Below are positions 1 through 12,085 of a stretch of 64,000 bases of DNA, in pieces (position 1 is the first letter of the stretch; each line of letters begins with the position of its first letter). The notes under the pieces are model-generated. The model was not told the DNA's origin and ran no database searches. It worked only from the letters and a program-made list of their open reading frames with translations. Both the position numbers and the translations under genes were made by a program. Source of the stretch: Mucidula mucida (lineage: Eukaryota > Basidiomycota > Agaricomycetes > Agaricales > Physalacriaceae); NCBI GenBank assembly GCA_015501055.1, contig JADNYV010000184.1, positions 1-64,000 of the forward strand. Direction: 5' to 3'.

Positions 1-2062
1 GAACCATGATGAGCAAGGGACAAACATGGTTTTTCGGACGCTCACATCCAAGGCACCATGAGAAGAGATGCAGTGGGCGGCATAGCTGGAAATGATAGCG
101 CGTCGAAGAGAGCCCCAGAAAGTCCGGGCTTGAAGAGGGAACGACTGGGCATCAGGTTGGTGGCTTTTTACTGGAAGTCGCGTCCTCGTGTCATCATATC
201 CCATCATTGAGGTAAAGACGCAAGCGTTGTTACGAACTTGCAGGCACATACTTAACGTATGAACCTCCAACAACCTGCCCAGGCGGCGAATTGTGAAGCA
301 GGTCAAGGACGAGCTAGGAACCGTAGATATACGAAAGGGGGGTGTTCGGTGAGGGCGATCTAGATTAATTGCTGGAATTATGATGGTCAATTCCCTCCGC
401 GACTAGTCCGACAAGTCGTTGAAGTCAATTACACGTATTCGATACGGGATGAAGCCAAGCTCAAAGACTACGATTGCCTTCGCACGCATCCCAATCCAAG
501 TGACAGGTTGCGACTGGTTGAGTGTTGTTGTAAAACCGGCGTGTGCGACTCGCGATAACTGGTAGGAAAGAACATCGACCCAAACGAAGCGTTGGAAGAA
601 CGTATTCTGAGGTCCATGCGAGTACGCAATACATAAGCAAGCAGTAGGTTTCGCCGCGTTATCATCATGACATCGTGCTGGTGTTTGCTGGGTACACGAG
701 GAGGACGAAGGACAAGAGGCGGAAAAGGGCGGGTATGCAAACACAACGGGGACACAAGCGAGCTAAGTCAAAGAACGTTCACAATGGTTGGAGACACAGA
801 GAGATAGGCAACTTGATGCTTCCCGAGGTGGCGAGCTGTTTCGGTCTCAGTCTTTGCTTCATCTCCGCTGTATGACGTGAAGTAAGGCAATGCTGTTCAA
901 TGAAAGGGTGTACGGTTTGCGTACCTTTGTCGACACCTTGCGCACCCAAATATCTCGTCATTGTGTTGCTTCTCCACGTCTAGCCTTACAATAGTAGTAG
1001 TCGACCTTCCTCTATTGCAATCAACTTTTGGCGGTATTCATCCTTGTGATGACATTGAATGTAGGGATTGGATTAGTCAAAGGGCGTCCATAATAACATA
1101 GAGCAGTGTAGATATAGGGAATACCTGAATAAGAGTCGGGTGGCATCGCTCATGATGGCAGCAAGCAGGAAAAGCAAATGATCGATCACAAGGCTTGCCT
1201 TTGAACAGGTAACTGTCTTTCTTTAAGTACTGCTCCCCCAGCCAGCTATTGGCTCTGCATCTCAGCAGTATGTCATTTTCTGTCTACATTCTTGCTGCGT
1301 ATTACTGTCTTTGGCCGACTTTCGCCCCTGGTTGAGACCATTATGACCTGCTGTCAACAACGCCTTCGACGCTCCGACATCTCCTTCTCGTTCAACCGCC
1401 TTGGATTAGATGCGTCATTCAGAGTACGTCCTTATGCCTATGAGAAGTCAGACCGTCCGAGCCTTCTAGCATGATCCAACCTAGAATCAAACCTGCTGGT
1501 ACGCGTCTCCCCCACGAAAAGACTCCGCTCATTTCAGTAGAGGCCGGCGAGGAAACTACTTGAGAGAGCGAGGCGGCAAGATTAACATGTGATGCTAACA
1601 GGTCTTTCCTCCTCCCACCATTATACTCTACGCGCCGACAATCAAGACCCCCAAGCCACTTCTCAGCTTATCTTTCAAGGCGATACAAGTGAGCTTCTTC
1701 TCTTCGATTCTGCTATTATAGACGTGCTGAGCGGGTCTTGACAACACAGAAGAGATACAAAGCAAAGGTCATAAGAATAGAGGTCTATGAACATTGGCCT
1801 CTGGTTCAAAGAGGACCAACACTCTCCGGGAATCAGTACCTGCGCGCAACCGTGTAGATTAACATCATTCGGCTACATGTCTACAAATCTACCATTGTTC
1901 TTGGCCTTCATCATGTGCCTCTGGTCTTGTAGCGCGTTTTAACAATGGTGGGCCACGTCTCCTCTCTTCTAAACATTTCTGTCATACCTCGTAAGGTCAG
2001 TCAAACCTTTCTATTTCTTACGTTCCAAAACTCAGGACCTCTTCTTGCAGCGCACAAAATCA
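1..2062. other. No recognisable gene
   Basis: Only short, mutually overlapping open frames are visible on both strands and none resembles a family I know. Pyrimidine-rich stretches near 1980-2050 could be promoter or a 5' UTR intron of the gene that starts at 2063, because a plausible acceptor (tcttgcag) ends at 2050. Confidence 0.5.
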
Positions 2063-3262
2063 ATGCTCGATGACACGGACAACCCCTACATTGATATTGA
2101 GTGCGCGATCGCCCAACTCCTCCAGTCTGGCTTCGACCATAATTTCGAGGAAGCAGCGCGGTTACTCCCAATTATTCTCACCCATCCCGAGTTCAAGCCC
2201 GGCATAAATGGCGCGGCGCCCGACCCTTTGGCACCACTCAATCACCACTCCGACGTCGTCATCGCCTTGCAAGTGCACATGTTGCTGGACCTTGACTCGT
2301 TCGGCGGCTCCCCATTCAATACAAGCCTCCCGTTGCTGTTCCGACATCTCATGAACACCCTCTCCATTTTGTACGATGGAACATACGAACTGATAACCAC
2401 TTCCGGCCGAGTCTGCGAAGCCGTTGAAGTCGTGCTGAGCACCGTCTGCGGCATGTTTCTGGATTGCCCTATAGGATTGGACATGATGCCTGACGATATC
2501 AAGCTCATCTTCGACTATTTCTTGCTCATTTCTCCGTCCACATATACTGAAGAGGGCGCGGTCTCGGTGGAACTGATCATACATATCATAACGCAAGTTC
2601 CAGAGATGAATAACTGCTTGCATGAGGCCATACGCGCATGTCCTCATGACACTGTGTTTCGTGGCTGGGATAATGTTAACGAGTGTACCGATTTGACATT
2701 CAGGAACTGCATCACTGACTGTCTCCCGCCACATGTGCTTTACACCAACTTGATGTGTCTCGAGGTGTTCTCACTCGAGTCGTACTTCAGCGAGGCCCTT
2801 GTAGAGCGGGGGGCCGTGAAGGTGATGATTTTACTCCTCAAAATCAAGTTGATCGGTAGACATCCATCCGGCGAGGAAGCGTTCTGGTATAATCTGCCTC
2901 TGATGCGTCTGTCGACATGCGTCTACAACATTCTACGTGGACAACCGTCTCGCATCGTGGCAGCGCTGGACTTGCCCTTTGGCTTCTTGCAGACGCTAGC
3001 GCGCGCCGTGGACTACTTGGCGCGGAATCCTACGGAGCTGCCTTATGCTTGGAGAGAGGGGTGGCGGCTTCCTGACATTGTGGATTTGGTCGAGCAGGAA
3101 ATCGTGCAGGGGAACGAGACTGGGTTGGGGATTGTGCGTTATCATATGGAAAAGATTCGGACTCTGGGGCTGGGTCGTGTTACGGCTCCGGGAATAGAGA
3201 AGGAGCATAGAATGGTGAAGGCGTGGATGAGGTTGTTGGATGCCCTAGGCGAGTCTTCTTGA
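2063..3262 (+). CDS. Unknown helical protein, about 399 aa
   Basis: This is one uninterrupted frame of about 399 codons from the ATG at 2063 to TGA at 3262. The protein is rich in Leu and Ile with regularly spaced hydrophobic residues, which suggests an all-helical, perhaps armadillo-like fold. I see no signal peptide, membrane span, zinc ligands or catalytic motif. The N-terminus is acidic (MLDDTDNPYIDIEC). An intron acceptor just upstream (2043-2050) leaves open an extra 5' exon. Long intron-free frames of this type occur in mushroom genomes, where N-terminal helical regions often precede a MYND finger; no such finger is present here. The ABC transporter follows 650 bp downstream on the same strand. 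The function is unknown; that it is a real gene is likely from length and codon structure. Confidence 0.7.
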   Translation: MLDDTDNPYIDIECAIAQLLQSGFDHNFEEAARLLPIILTHPEFKPGINGAAPDPLAPLNHHSDVVIALQVHMLLDLDSFGGSPFNTSLPLLFRHLMNTLSILYDGTYELITTSGRVCEAVEVVLSTVCGMFLDCPIGLDMMPDDIKLIFDYFLLISPSTYTEEGAVSVELIIHIITQVPEMNNCLHEAIRACPHDTVFRGWDNVNECTDLTFRNCITDCLPPHVLYTNLMCLEVFSLESYFSEALVERGAVKVMILLLKIKLIGRHPSGEEAFWYNLPLMRLSTCVYNILRGQPSRIVAALDLPFGFLQTLARAVDYLARNPTELPYAWREGWRLPDIVDLVEQEIVQGNETGLGIVRYHMEKIRTLGLGRVTAPGIEKEHRMVKAWMRLLDALGESS

Positions 3263-3910
3263 GGGTGAACTGGGAACGATATCGCATTGTTTTCGTTGGC
3301 TTTGTAGCTTTGTATAACTATGTCACGGGTTATTTATTTCGCTTTCCAGACAAGAGTTCCGGGCCTCTAGTCTTTCCCGGCGGCTATCAGATCGGTATTG
3401 TGGCGCATTTCGTGCGCGGTGGATATGTGAGTGGGGTTACTGGATGAATGTAGACTCACAGATAATGCACTGAGATGCATACACTTGCAAGCCTCTGGTA
3501 GTATATTGGTCAGTACACGCCTCCACAATTCTTTCCGCGATGCCTTTTGCTTCTAAGTAAGTCTGTGGGTTCTGAGCTTCAGCTTGGCGGTGTTTGGCAA
3601 GAGCCACCGGCGGCGTCAACACGCCGACTCTTCGCGGAACTCGTCTTTGAAATACTACGCGTCTACAGCTCGCCATGGTCTTCTTGTTGCTGCTTGTCGC
3701 TGGTGAATCAATGTCGAAATCACTCCAATGCTTTACGGAATCGATACCTATTGCAGCTCACTGCCTCCTCCTCATTGCTGGCGATAACACATATGCTCCA
3801 TCAATGCCACCATCATGCAAGGCCTTTACGCGTGCCCCTGGGTCGATAGGGAGAAGCTGGATATGGTGCCGGGCTAATATTAGATTTAGTTCAGCTTGAC
3901 CTCGACCATC
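3263..3910. other. Intergenic region upstream of the ABC transporter
   Basis: No supported gene. It holds the 3' end region of the preceding gene and presumably the promoter of the ABC transporter. Short open frames overlap on both strands and are not convincing. Confidence 0.5.
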
Positions 3911-6900
3911 ATGTACACAGACCTTGGGCGCGCTCAGTTGACCACGGCAGGCCCAGTATCGGTCAACAGGTCTTCTGATTCGTAAGTACTCGATCTACGC
4001 CTGTCTTATTGTACGTTCATTGATGACCTGGAAAGAAACGACCTAATAAACACGCTCATCATTCCTTTCGGTGCTGCCGTCGTATCTGCAGTGACGCTTC
4101 TAATGCATGTATTCATCGTATCCCGGCCAGTGAAGCGCTTTCGCGCGAGAGCGACAATCGACCTATTGGACGCGGCAGACACGACGCCCCCAAAAGTGAC
4201 AGAACACGTTGATGCACTTGGAGGACGCGTCGTTTTCTTCCATATGGTTGTAAGAGCCCTTTGCTCTATCGCCGTCTTTATCCTGTCGGTAGTGACACTC
4301 GTACTGGAATATCCTCGGACTGGCGCGACTGGGTCGTACGATAGTTTGGTCAAGGTCGGCGTTCCTGTGACGCTGTTTCACCCCCTGGTATTTGACGCGT
4401 TCCTCACGCGCATTCTAGTTTTATGCATCCGCTCTGGCGCTTAGCGCGCTGTACATCCATCCGGGTTGGAGCAGAGTCGTAACTCGGCATTACAACTTGA
4501 CAGCCTTGATCACTTTCTGCGTCTACTTCTACCGGGACGTGTTCCCCTTGATGACTTTCACATTGTCCATTCAAGATCCCGCTGAGGGTAGGCTTCTCTG
4601 GGCCAAGGTTGCCTTGCTTGGTTTCGTCGGCGTCGTGTTGCCTTTGGGCATACCTCGGGCATACGTCCCGGTTGATCCCAATGTGCGGCTTCTTCCCTCT
4701 CCTCCTGCGTGTACTTAATTAACGAGGTAGAATCCTTCTCGAACACCGTCACCGGAACAAACCTCGTCAATATTCTCCTTGATCACATTCTTCTATCTCG
4801 ACCCCTTGGTAATCCTTGCAAACCGAGTGCCTCAGCTGGAGTTTGAACAGTTGCCGCCTTTGGCTGACTATGATCATGGACATTATTTGAAGAGGACACG
4901 ATTCCCTGTGAGTTCAAAAACCTATGCTACGCCGCTCTCTACTTATGTGACGTGGAGCATTTGGACGTTTTCTCTGGTGCACCAAAGCGTCATTTGTTCT
5001 GGGGATTGCTTCTGGCTTTCCGTTGGGAGTACTTGGACCTTCTACTAATGATCGAGCTACGTATTGTTTTTGCCTTTGCGAGTCCTATTGGCCTCAATAG
5101 GCTACTAGCGTAAGTTCGCCTATCATGTCCTTGTATTCAACGACATCATCTCTTAATCACAGATACGTCGAAACGCGAGGAGAAGATGCTTTCATCCGTC
5201 CTTTCGTTTGGATCTTGTTTTTACTATTCGGTCCCGTGCTAGCGTCTATCGTTTTCCAGTGGTACTTTTATACTGTGGTAAGTCCATCAGCATTCTCGTT
5301 CATTCACTATCTCATGCTCTTCAGGCCAAGATCATCGCCCGTTTCCAAGCACTTCTCACCGAGCTCGTGTTTGAGCACTCACTCCGTATTCGTATGAAAG
5401 CTGCTGTTCCGGAGGGTGAGGATAGTAGGAGATCAACTTCCCCTTCTACGCCTGACACTGCGTCTCTATCCGAGGCAGATTCGACGCTCGATGGTGCGAC
5501 TTCCACCAGCGACGGTGATGAATCTACAGTTCAAGGTAGTAACGGCAGCACTAACACGAATCCGTCAAAAACCAAGGTTGGGAAGGAGGGTGCTAAGAAG
5601 ACATCTCAGCACGACTCAGCCGCGGGCAATCTGGTCGGAAAGATTAACAACCTCGTTTCGACGGACCTACAGACTGTCGTGGAGGCGAGAGATTTCTTCC
5701 TGATCGTCGCTTATGTCCCAATACAAATTTCACTCTGCATTTTGTTTCTGTACACCCTTCTTGGATGGAGGTGTGTCTTCGATTCATTATTGCTGCCATG
5801 ACTCCACGATATTCATCGTTGCGCAGCGCGTTCGTCGGTCTGGCCATTTTGATCGTCATGCTGCCGATTCCGGGACGGATTGCCAAACGCACGCACACCG
5901 TGCAGGAAAATAGACTTAAGAGGGCGGATGCCAGAATTCAAAGTGTTACTGAGGGTAAGTTTCTCTGTTTTCTTTCTGGCTTGCCTTGAGCGAACTTCTT
6001 TCCAGTTATGAACGTTCTTCGCATGGTCAAGCTCTTTGGCTGGGAGACCCGGATGGACGAACGTATCACCTCCAGGCGTGAAAATGAAATGATATGGATC
6101 AAATATCGACAGCTTCTTGATCTCCTCAACGGTGTTGTAAAGTGCGCAATACTTCTGCTTGATCTCAAGACCTAACCTTCGACGTCAGTTTCTTCATGCC
6201 GATCCTTACTATGATTGCCACATACGCTGTTTAGTGAGCGAATTGTCATTTCCGTCAGTGCTAAGCAGTCTGATCCTTCTTTAGTGTACTTGTTTCGCTC
6301 TCTCTAGTGATTCCACCTCTAACCACAGTTCGCAGACGGTCGTGATGAAAGGGGAGCTTACAGCCTCCATTGTTTTCTCTAGTATGGCGGTCTTCGAGAT
6401 ACTGCAGCAGCAACTTCACGCAATCTTCAACTTAATCACGACTTCTATAGCCGGAAAAGTGTCCGCTGATCGTATAAACGATTTCTTGAAGAACGTGAGT
6501 GCCGTATCGATGTTCGCCCGGCACTATGCTGATGATCTTCTCTAGACTGAGCTAATTGACGCGTTTGCCGACAGCGCGACCACTAGCGGTGATGTGTGTA
6601 TTCCCGCAGGCGAGGATGCTGTGTCTACCGTGATCGGCTTTCAGGACGCGTCCTTTACATGGTCCATTGATGACTCGTCAAAGCGCAACTTTTTGTTGAA
6701 GATCGAGGACCGCCTAACATTCAAGCCCGGACGTTTGAACCTTATTGTTGGGCCCACAGCCTCCGGAAAGAGTTCCTTGTTGATGGCTCTGCTCGGTGCA
6801 TGACATTAGTTCTCTCTGTATGCATCTTTACAACTCACAACGTTACCGATAGGCGAGATGCACTTTATCCCGATCGGGCCAGAATCTTGGTATAGTCTTC

Positions 6901-9900
6901 CTCGCGCAAATGGCATTGCTTATGCTGCGCAAGAGTATTGGGTACAAAACGAGACGATCAAGGTATAGCTCGCCTCTGAAGCGAGGTACCGTTGAATTAA
7001 ACGTTGTTCAGGCAAATATTATATTCGGCGGTCCTTTTGAAGAAGATCGCTACAAACAGGTCATTTATCAGTGCGGGCTTGAGCGAGACATCTCGCTGTT
7101 TGATGCCGGTGATGAGACTGAGGTCGGCGAGAAAGGAGTAACATTGAGTGGAGGGCAGAAGGCCCGCGTCACCTTGGCAAGGCATGTTATGACGGTCGTT
7201 CCCTCGGTCACGATGTGATAATGTAGTTGTTCTAGGGCAATCTACTCGACTGCAGAGATCATCCTGCTAGATGACGTCCTGGCTGCTCTCGAGTGAGCGA
7301 ATATTCTTCAGAATGCGATCACTTCACTGACTCCCTCAGCGTTCATACTGCCAAGTGGATAGTCGAAAAGTGCTTTGCCGGAGACCTTGTCAAAGGGAGG
7401 ACGATAATTTTAGTGGTCAGTTTCGCACCTTGGCCGCCGCGGTTTACTCTGATCCTGCCCTCTAGACACATAATGTTGCGCTTACCTTACCCGTGGCGGA
7501 TTTCGTAGTATCTGTCAAGGATGGTCGTATCAGTGCGCAGGGTTCCGCATCGGATGTCCTGGGTAAAACCGAGAGTTTGAAGGATGAAGCTATGAAGGAT
7601 GAGCAATCTCTAGAGAAAGGTGCTCAAGAGATAGATAGTCCTGCCGATAAGAAGCCTTCCGGAAAGCTCATCATTGCGGAAGAGATGGATGACGGCCATG
7701 TTGGTTGGTCCGCTCGTACGTGTACTTCTGCCCGTGGATTCTTGGTCTCATATTTCGGTCAGTTCAACTCTATTTCAATGCGATGGGCGGAAATCATGTC
7801 TGGAAGTACTTTTTATCCGTCATTGGTGGCTTTACACTCGTAGAGATTTTTAACGTTTCGCAGACGTGGTGGATTGGATACTGGGCTTCGCAGTACGCGC
7901 AGAACAGCGAGGCAGCGGAAATATCGGTCTTCTAGTAAGTAATCTTCCTGTCTGGAAATTGCGTCCTGAACAAGTTCTATTAGTTATCTTGGCATCTACA
8001 GTGAGCTCAACGTACATTCGACTCCGAGTCTGGTACTGTCGCTAATCAAGTCCCACCTCTAGGCTCCTTCACGGTCGGCTCAGCTATATGTTATACTTTC
8101 ACGGTCGGGGTTTTCGTGTACGGGACTCTGCGCGCATCTAGATCCCTCCATCATCAACTCATGCAATCCATCCTTGGTACGACTCTTCGGTCAGTAAGCT
8201 GTGCTTTGCCTTCACGCACGCATCATTGACTTGGCATAGATGGTTGGATACAACTCCTACATCGAGAGTGATCGCGAGATGTACCCAGGATATTCAAGCG
8301 GGTTAGTGTCTGTCCACGCTTCGAATGATGCGCCTGACGAGTCTTCTAGTTGATGGGCCCTTGGCGATGTGGTTCCAATATGTGCTCAATGTTTCAATGG
8401 TTCTGCTCGTCAAATTCTGCGCAATCGTCATAGTCACGCCTGTATTCTTGATACCTTCGGTTGCAGTCGCCGTCGCCGGCGTTCTTTGCGGACAGGTCTA
8501 CATCAAGGCGCAACTGGGCGTCAAGCGACAAATGGCGAACGCGAAGGCTCCGGTGCTTGCACAGTATGTTTGCAGACTCGTTTTCGTATTGTCCTCATTA
8601 CTTGGGATAGTTTTGGTGCAGCTATTGCCGGACTGAGTAAGCTACAATCTCGGTCATTGGTTCGATAACGCTCATTCTTTTATAGCCTCTGTGCGCGCCT
8701 ACGGAGTGCAAGAAGAATTCATCAACGAGTCTTTGCGCCGTATCGATAGATACACACGGGCTTCAAGAGTTTTTTACGACTTGGGCCGTTGGATATCTAT
8801 TCGTATTGACTCTCTTGGTGGTATATTCGCTGCTGCCTTAGCCACATATCTGGTGTACTTTAAAGACCAAGAAGCAGGCTCAACTGGCTTTTCTCTGAAC
8901 CTGGCCAGTATGTATTTTTTTTATTCGCGCCACAAGTACTTAACACGGCGTGTAGTTGCTTTCAGCGGTCTGATCATGTGGTGGGTTCGAACTCTGAACA
9001 TGTTCGAGGTGCAAGGTATGACGCTCGCATTCTGCTCGCCTGATCTTTGCCGGGCCTAACCGAATGCAGGAAACAGCCTGGAGCGCATTCAGCAATACAT
9101 TCAAATCGAACAAGAGCCCAAGGCGACAAGCCAGGGAAGGCCGCCTGCGTACTGGCCTGCCAGCGGTGATCTGCGCGTTGAGAACTTATCTGCGAGGTAT
9201 TCACTTGACGGACCGAAAGTCTTGCATGACATTTCTTTCCATATCAAATCTGGCGAGCGTGTCGGCATCGGTGGGCTGTCTTATGCCTGGAATAACCACT
9301 GGCTTATGCATATATATCCCCTCAGTCGGAAGAACGGGGTCTGGAAAGAGTTCCTTGACTTTGTCACTGTTAAGATGTATCTTCACCGAGGGCAATGTTT
9401 ACTACGACGGTCTATCTACCTCGTTAGTGAATCTGGATGCTCTTCGCACAAGCATCAGCATCATACCTCAGATGGTAAGTCATACGTAAAGACTTGCTCT
9501 TATATATTGTGATAGTCTGTAGCCGGAATTGTTGAGCGGCTCTCTGCGCCAAAACCTGGATCCTTTCGAGCAATACGACGATGCCTCCCTTAATAATGCA
9601 CTCCGCGCTGCTGGCCTATTCTCTCTCGAGGACGAGAATGAGGAGGGTCGTGTTACTCTTGACAGCACGATCTCAAGTGGCGGCGGGAATCTGTCAGTAG
9701 GACAACGTCAGATCATTGCTCTGGCTAGAGCCATGGTCAGAGGCAGTAAACTTTTGATCTTGGATGAAGGTTGGAGTTTTTCCCCTTCCGAAGTATCGAT
9801 TTAACGTGTCTCCGACTTTCCAGCAACCTCTGCCATCGACTACAAGACCGATGCGATCATCCAGTCGTCTCTTCGTCACGAGTTGAAGGACAATGTTACA

Positions 9901-10146
9901 CTGATAACTGTTGCACACCGGCTCCAGACGATCATGGATGCGGATAAAATTGTGGGTGTCCTCGAAGTGTGTTATCGAGCTGATTATTGACTGACGTCGT
10001 AGATGGTATTGGACACCGGAAACCTTGTTGAATTCGACTCACCGGCGCAACTACTCAAGAAAGAGAAGGGATTCCTTCGGGCTTTGGTCGATGAGTCGAA
10101 CGATAAGGCTGCGTTGTATGCCATGGCGGAGGGACGACATGTTTAG
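3911..10146 (+). CDS. ABCC (MRP-type) full-length ABC exporter
   Basis: This is an intron-rich gene whose exons spell a complete multidrug-resistance-associated exporter. It should be a plasma or vacuolar membrane ATP-driven pump for organic anions, conjugates or drugs. An N-terminal membrane region (4030-4720) precedes TMD1 (about 5040-6500), which carries the family block LRMVKLFGWE near 6011-6050. NBD1 has Walker A GPTASGKSS (6750-6776), signature LSGGQ (7144-7158), Walker B ILLDD (from about 7260) with the Asp usual for ABCC NBD1 in place of the catalytic Glu, and an H-loop His near 7472. TMD2 spans about 7740-9060. NBD2 has Walker A GRTGSGKSS (about 9327-9353), signature LSVGQ (9691-9705) and Walker B LLILDE followed, after an intron, by ATSAID. 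An acidic Ser-rich loop (about 5415-5620) interrupts TMD1, as in fungal YBT1-like members. TAG lies at 10144-10146. I could not resolve every intron, so intactness is probable rather than proven. Confidence 0.88.
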
Positions 10147-10503
10147 TCAAATGTAGTGTGCCTGACCTATGTAAATGCCAACCTGCCTTGAATGAACCAA
10201 GACGCATTGGACCTGATGATGCTTAGAACCCTACCTCAGACCTATGGGTGGGCGTTGAGCACTGAAGGGTTCCAGTACTATGCACGTCAGTGGTCCTCCT
10301 GGTTGTAAGAGGAGAAACAAATCCATTGTAAGAGGGCAAGAGAGGAGACCGTTCCCCATTCTCAGATCTCAGCTCCAAAGTTCACATCCCTGCATTTTCC
10401 CACCGTGAACCAAGATAAATGAACATTCACCTCTCAGAACTGATTTATGTGTCCTAACACATGAATTAACACGGTAGTATCAGAGATGTCAAGAGTTCAT
10501 TTA
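10147..10503. other. Intergenic region after the ABC transporter
   Basis: About 350 bp between the ABC stop codon and the tRNA-like gene. It holds the transporter's 3' UTR and an AT-rich stretch. I see no gene. Confidence 0.5.
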
Positions 10504-10594
10504 TCTCTGGTCGTATATCAGTTAGTAAATGCGCCTGTCATGTCCAATTCTGCACAAGGCACGCGAAAGCTGGGTTCAACTCCCAGCCAGAGAG
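10504..10594 (+). tRNA. tRNA-Asp(GTC), probably intron-containing, possibly decayed
   Basis: The acceptor strands TCTCTGG (10504-10510) and CCAGAGA (10587-10593) pair perfectly. The T-arm (CTGGG, loop TTCAACT, CCCAG; 10570-10586) is perfect. The D-arm and anticodon arm align base for base with eukaryotic tRNA-Asp, with anticodon GTC at 10537-10539. About 21 extra bases (near 10541-10561) sit at the canonical intron site after position 37. Weak points are one mismatch in the D-stem, one in the anticodon stem, and a variable loop of only about two bases. It may therefore be a diverged functional gene or an aging pseudogene. A more decayed relative lies at 34873-34953. Confidence 0.62.
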
Positions 10595-11149
10595 TGTTGA
10601 AGGTTGTAGGCAATATTTTTGCTTACTAGGATCCTGGAATAGGGTGGCGCAGTGATTTCTGACTCCCGGGGCCTGGAGGGGTACTAATGATATCAATACC
10701 ACCCGCGCGGCGCCGACCTTCGACGGTTTCAATACCGTATTGATACATGACTACTCTCAGAAGTCAAGACTGTGGCTCCAACTCAAACTTTTCGAATTAT
10801 CCCTTCTACCCTTCTCTTACCGCCCCTCAGTCACTGACGCCTGCAACGGCTCAAACCACTACGGCGTTGGACATTCGTGCGCCTTCGCGCAATCTCAAGG
10901 AAGTAAGTCCAACCCGTTACCTGCGTTCTGCCCGTCTCATGAGAGTGCAAAGCTTGCCAGAACAACTATTTGCGTTCCCAACTGAAGTAGCGGGAAATGT
11001 GTATTCGCGTACAACACTGTTTCAATGTTGCCGTTGAATTCAGCGTTCTCAATGAATGAGATATTGGCCGCAACGTAGACCCAATTTAACATGTAAGTGG
11101 AACTTGAAGCAATGACAGTAGTATATATTTCAGAGTACTTCATGTAGAT
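10595..11149. other. Intergenic, one weak short ORF
   Basis: The only candidate is a Ser/Thr/Pro-rich frame starting at ATG 10747 and followed by a GTAAGT-like donor near 10901. It has no recognisable similarity and I do not call it a gene. Confidence 0.4.
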
Positions 11150-12085
11150 TCAATGAGCCTTCAGTGCCACGCACGCTGCAGCTATCTGAGCTAGGAAAAC
11201 TACTGTGTACAGCCTATAGGAGATTTGATCACCATGGAGGGAACGATCAGCAAAGAGATGGACAATCACAGTCAGACCCATAAAGGCGATCACTACCGAC
11301 GTAACCCAGCCTACGGCATTGTCCCTCTGTTCAAGAATACACTCCGTGATGAATCGGTACTGCGCCACAAAAATGCCCGCTGTGATATAAAAGCGCACTG
11401 TCGCAGACTTCAGCAGTTGGAGCGAAACAAAATGGTACGACGTACACGGCATGTCACCTGGTGACCTAGAATCATAGGTGTTGTCCAACAACCAGCCTTG
11501 AGGTCCCTAGGAACATCACGTAGGTCCTGAAGTGGAATGGCGCACATGATCAAGATGGTCTTTGTCCACTTCCAGCCCATCTCTGGGGAAGCTCCGCCGA
11601 TAGTCCATGCTGCCATGAGCTGTGACAGTGCACCAAACCCCACACACATGTCCTTCGTCGGCCCAAAGGTGGCAAACCCCAGGAAGTTGTGCGCGTACAT
11701 GATTGCAATCCAGACAAGACCACGTTTCGCCAATCCGAGAAAACACGAGAAGGCGAGATACATCGCGGTGAGGACATAGTATCGGACAGTCGCTCCTTTA
11801 AGCAATGTGGCGCGGATGTAATGGGGCAGTCAGGCTTGTTGATCTTGTCCTCTTCAACACCCGCAATTTGGGTGGCGACAACAAAGGAGTACAGGTAGAG
11901 GATACCGTAGACGAAGGCAATGACGATAGGACAAGCCATTTCTTTCACCGGGGTGTTCTTGTACAGAAGTGATGCCATGGTGAACAGAGGAATCTAGGCC
12001 TCATTAGATGGGTAGATTCTGGCCTGGATACAAAAAAACCTACAGGAAGAGTGCCAAATTCAGAAAAGGTCTGCTCCCGGCAGCT
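11150..12085 (-). pseudogene. UbiA-type membrane prenyltransferase/terpene cyclase, frameshifted
   Basis: Exons on the minus strand encode a polytopic membrane protein of the UbiA superfamily, which transfers or cyclises prenyl diphosphates. The first Asp-rich region reads GVEEDKINKPD (about 11838-11875) and the second reads DLRDVPRDLKAG (about 11490-11530), where families usually have DLRDxxGD. Hydrophobic helices follow each. Introns of about 50 bp fit at 11994-12043 and about 11411-11462. After the first motif the frame breaks near 11834: the motif is read in one frame and the following helix (LLKGATVRYYVL) in another, consistent with loss of 4 bases or of 1 base. The N-terminus is not resolved. 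Fungal UbiA proteins include meroterpenoid prenyltransferases and membrane terpene cyclases, and a P450 lies 4 kb away. It is a pseudogene unless the indel is a sequencing error. Confidence 0.68.

Noticed and set aside
2162..2734. 190-codon minus-strand frame
   Set aside because: Shadow of the 2063-3262 gene; it has no start context or similarity.
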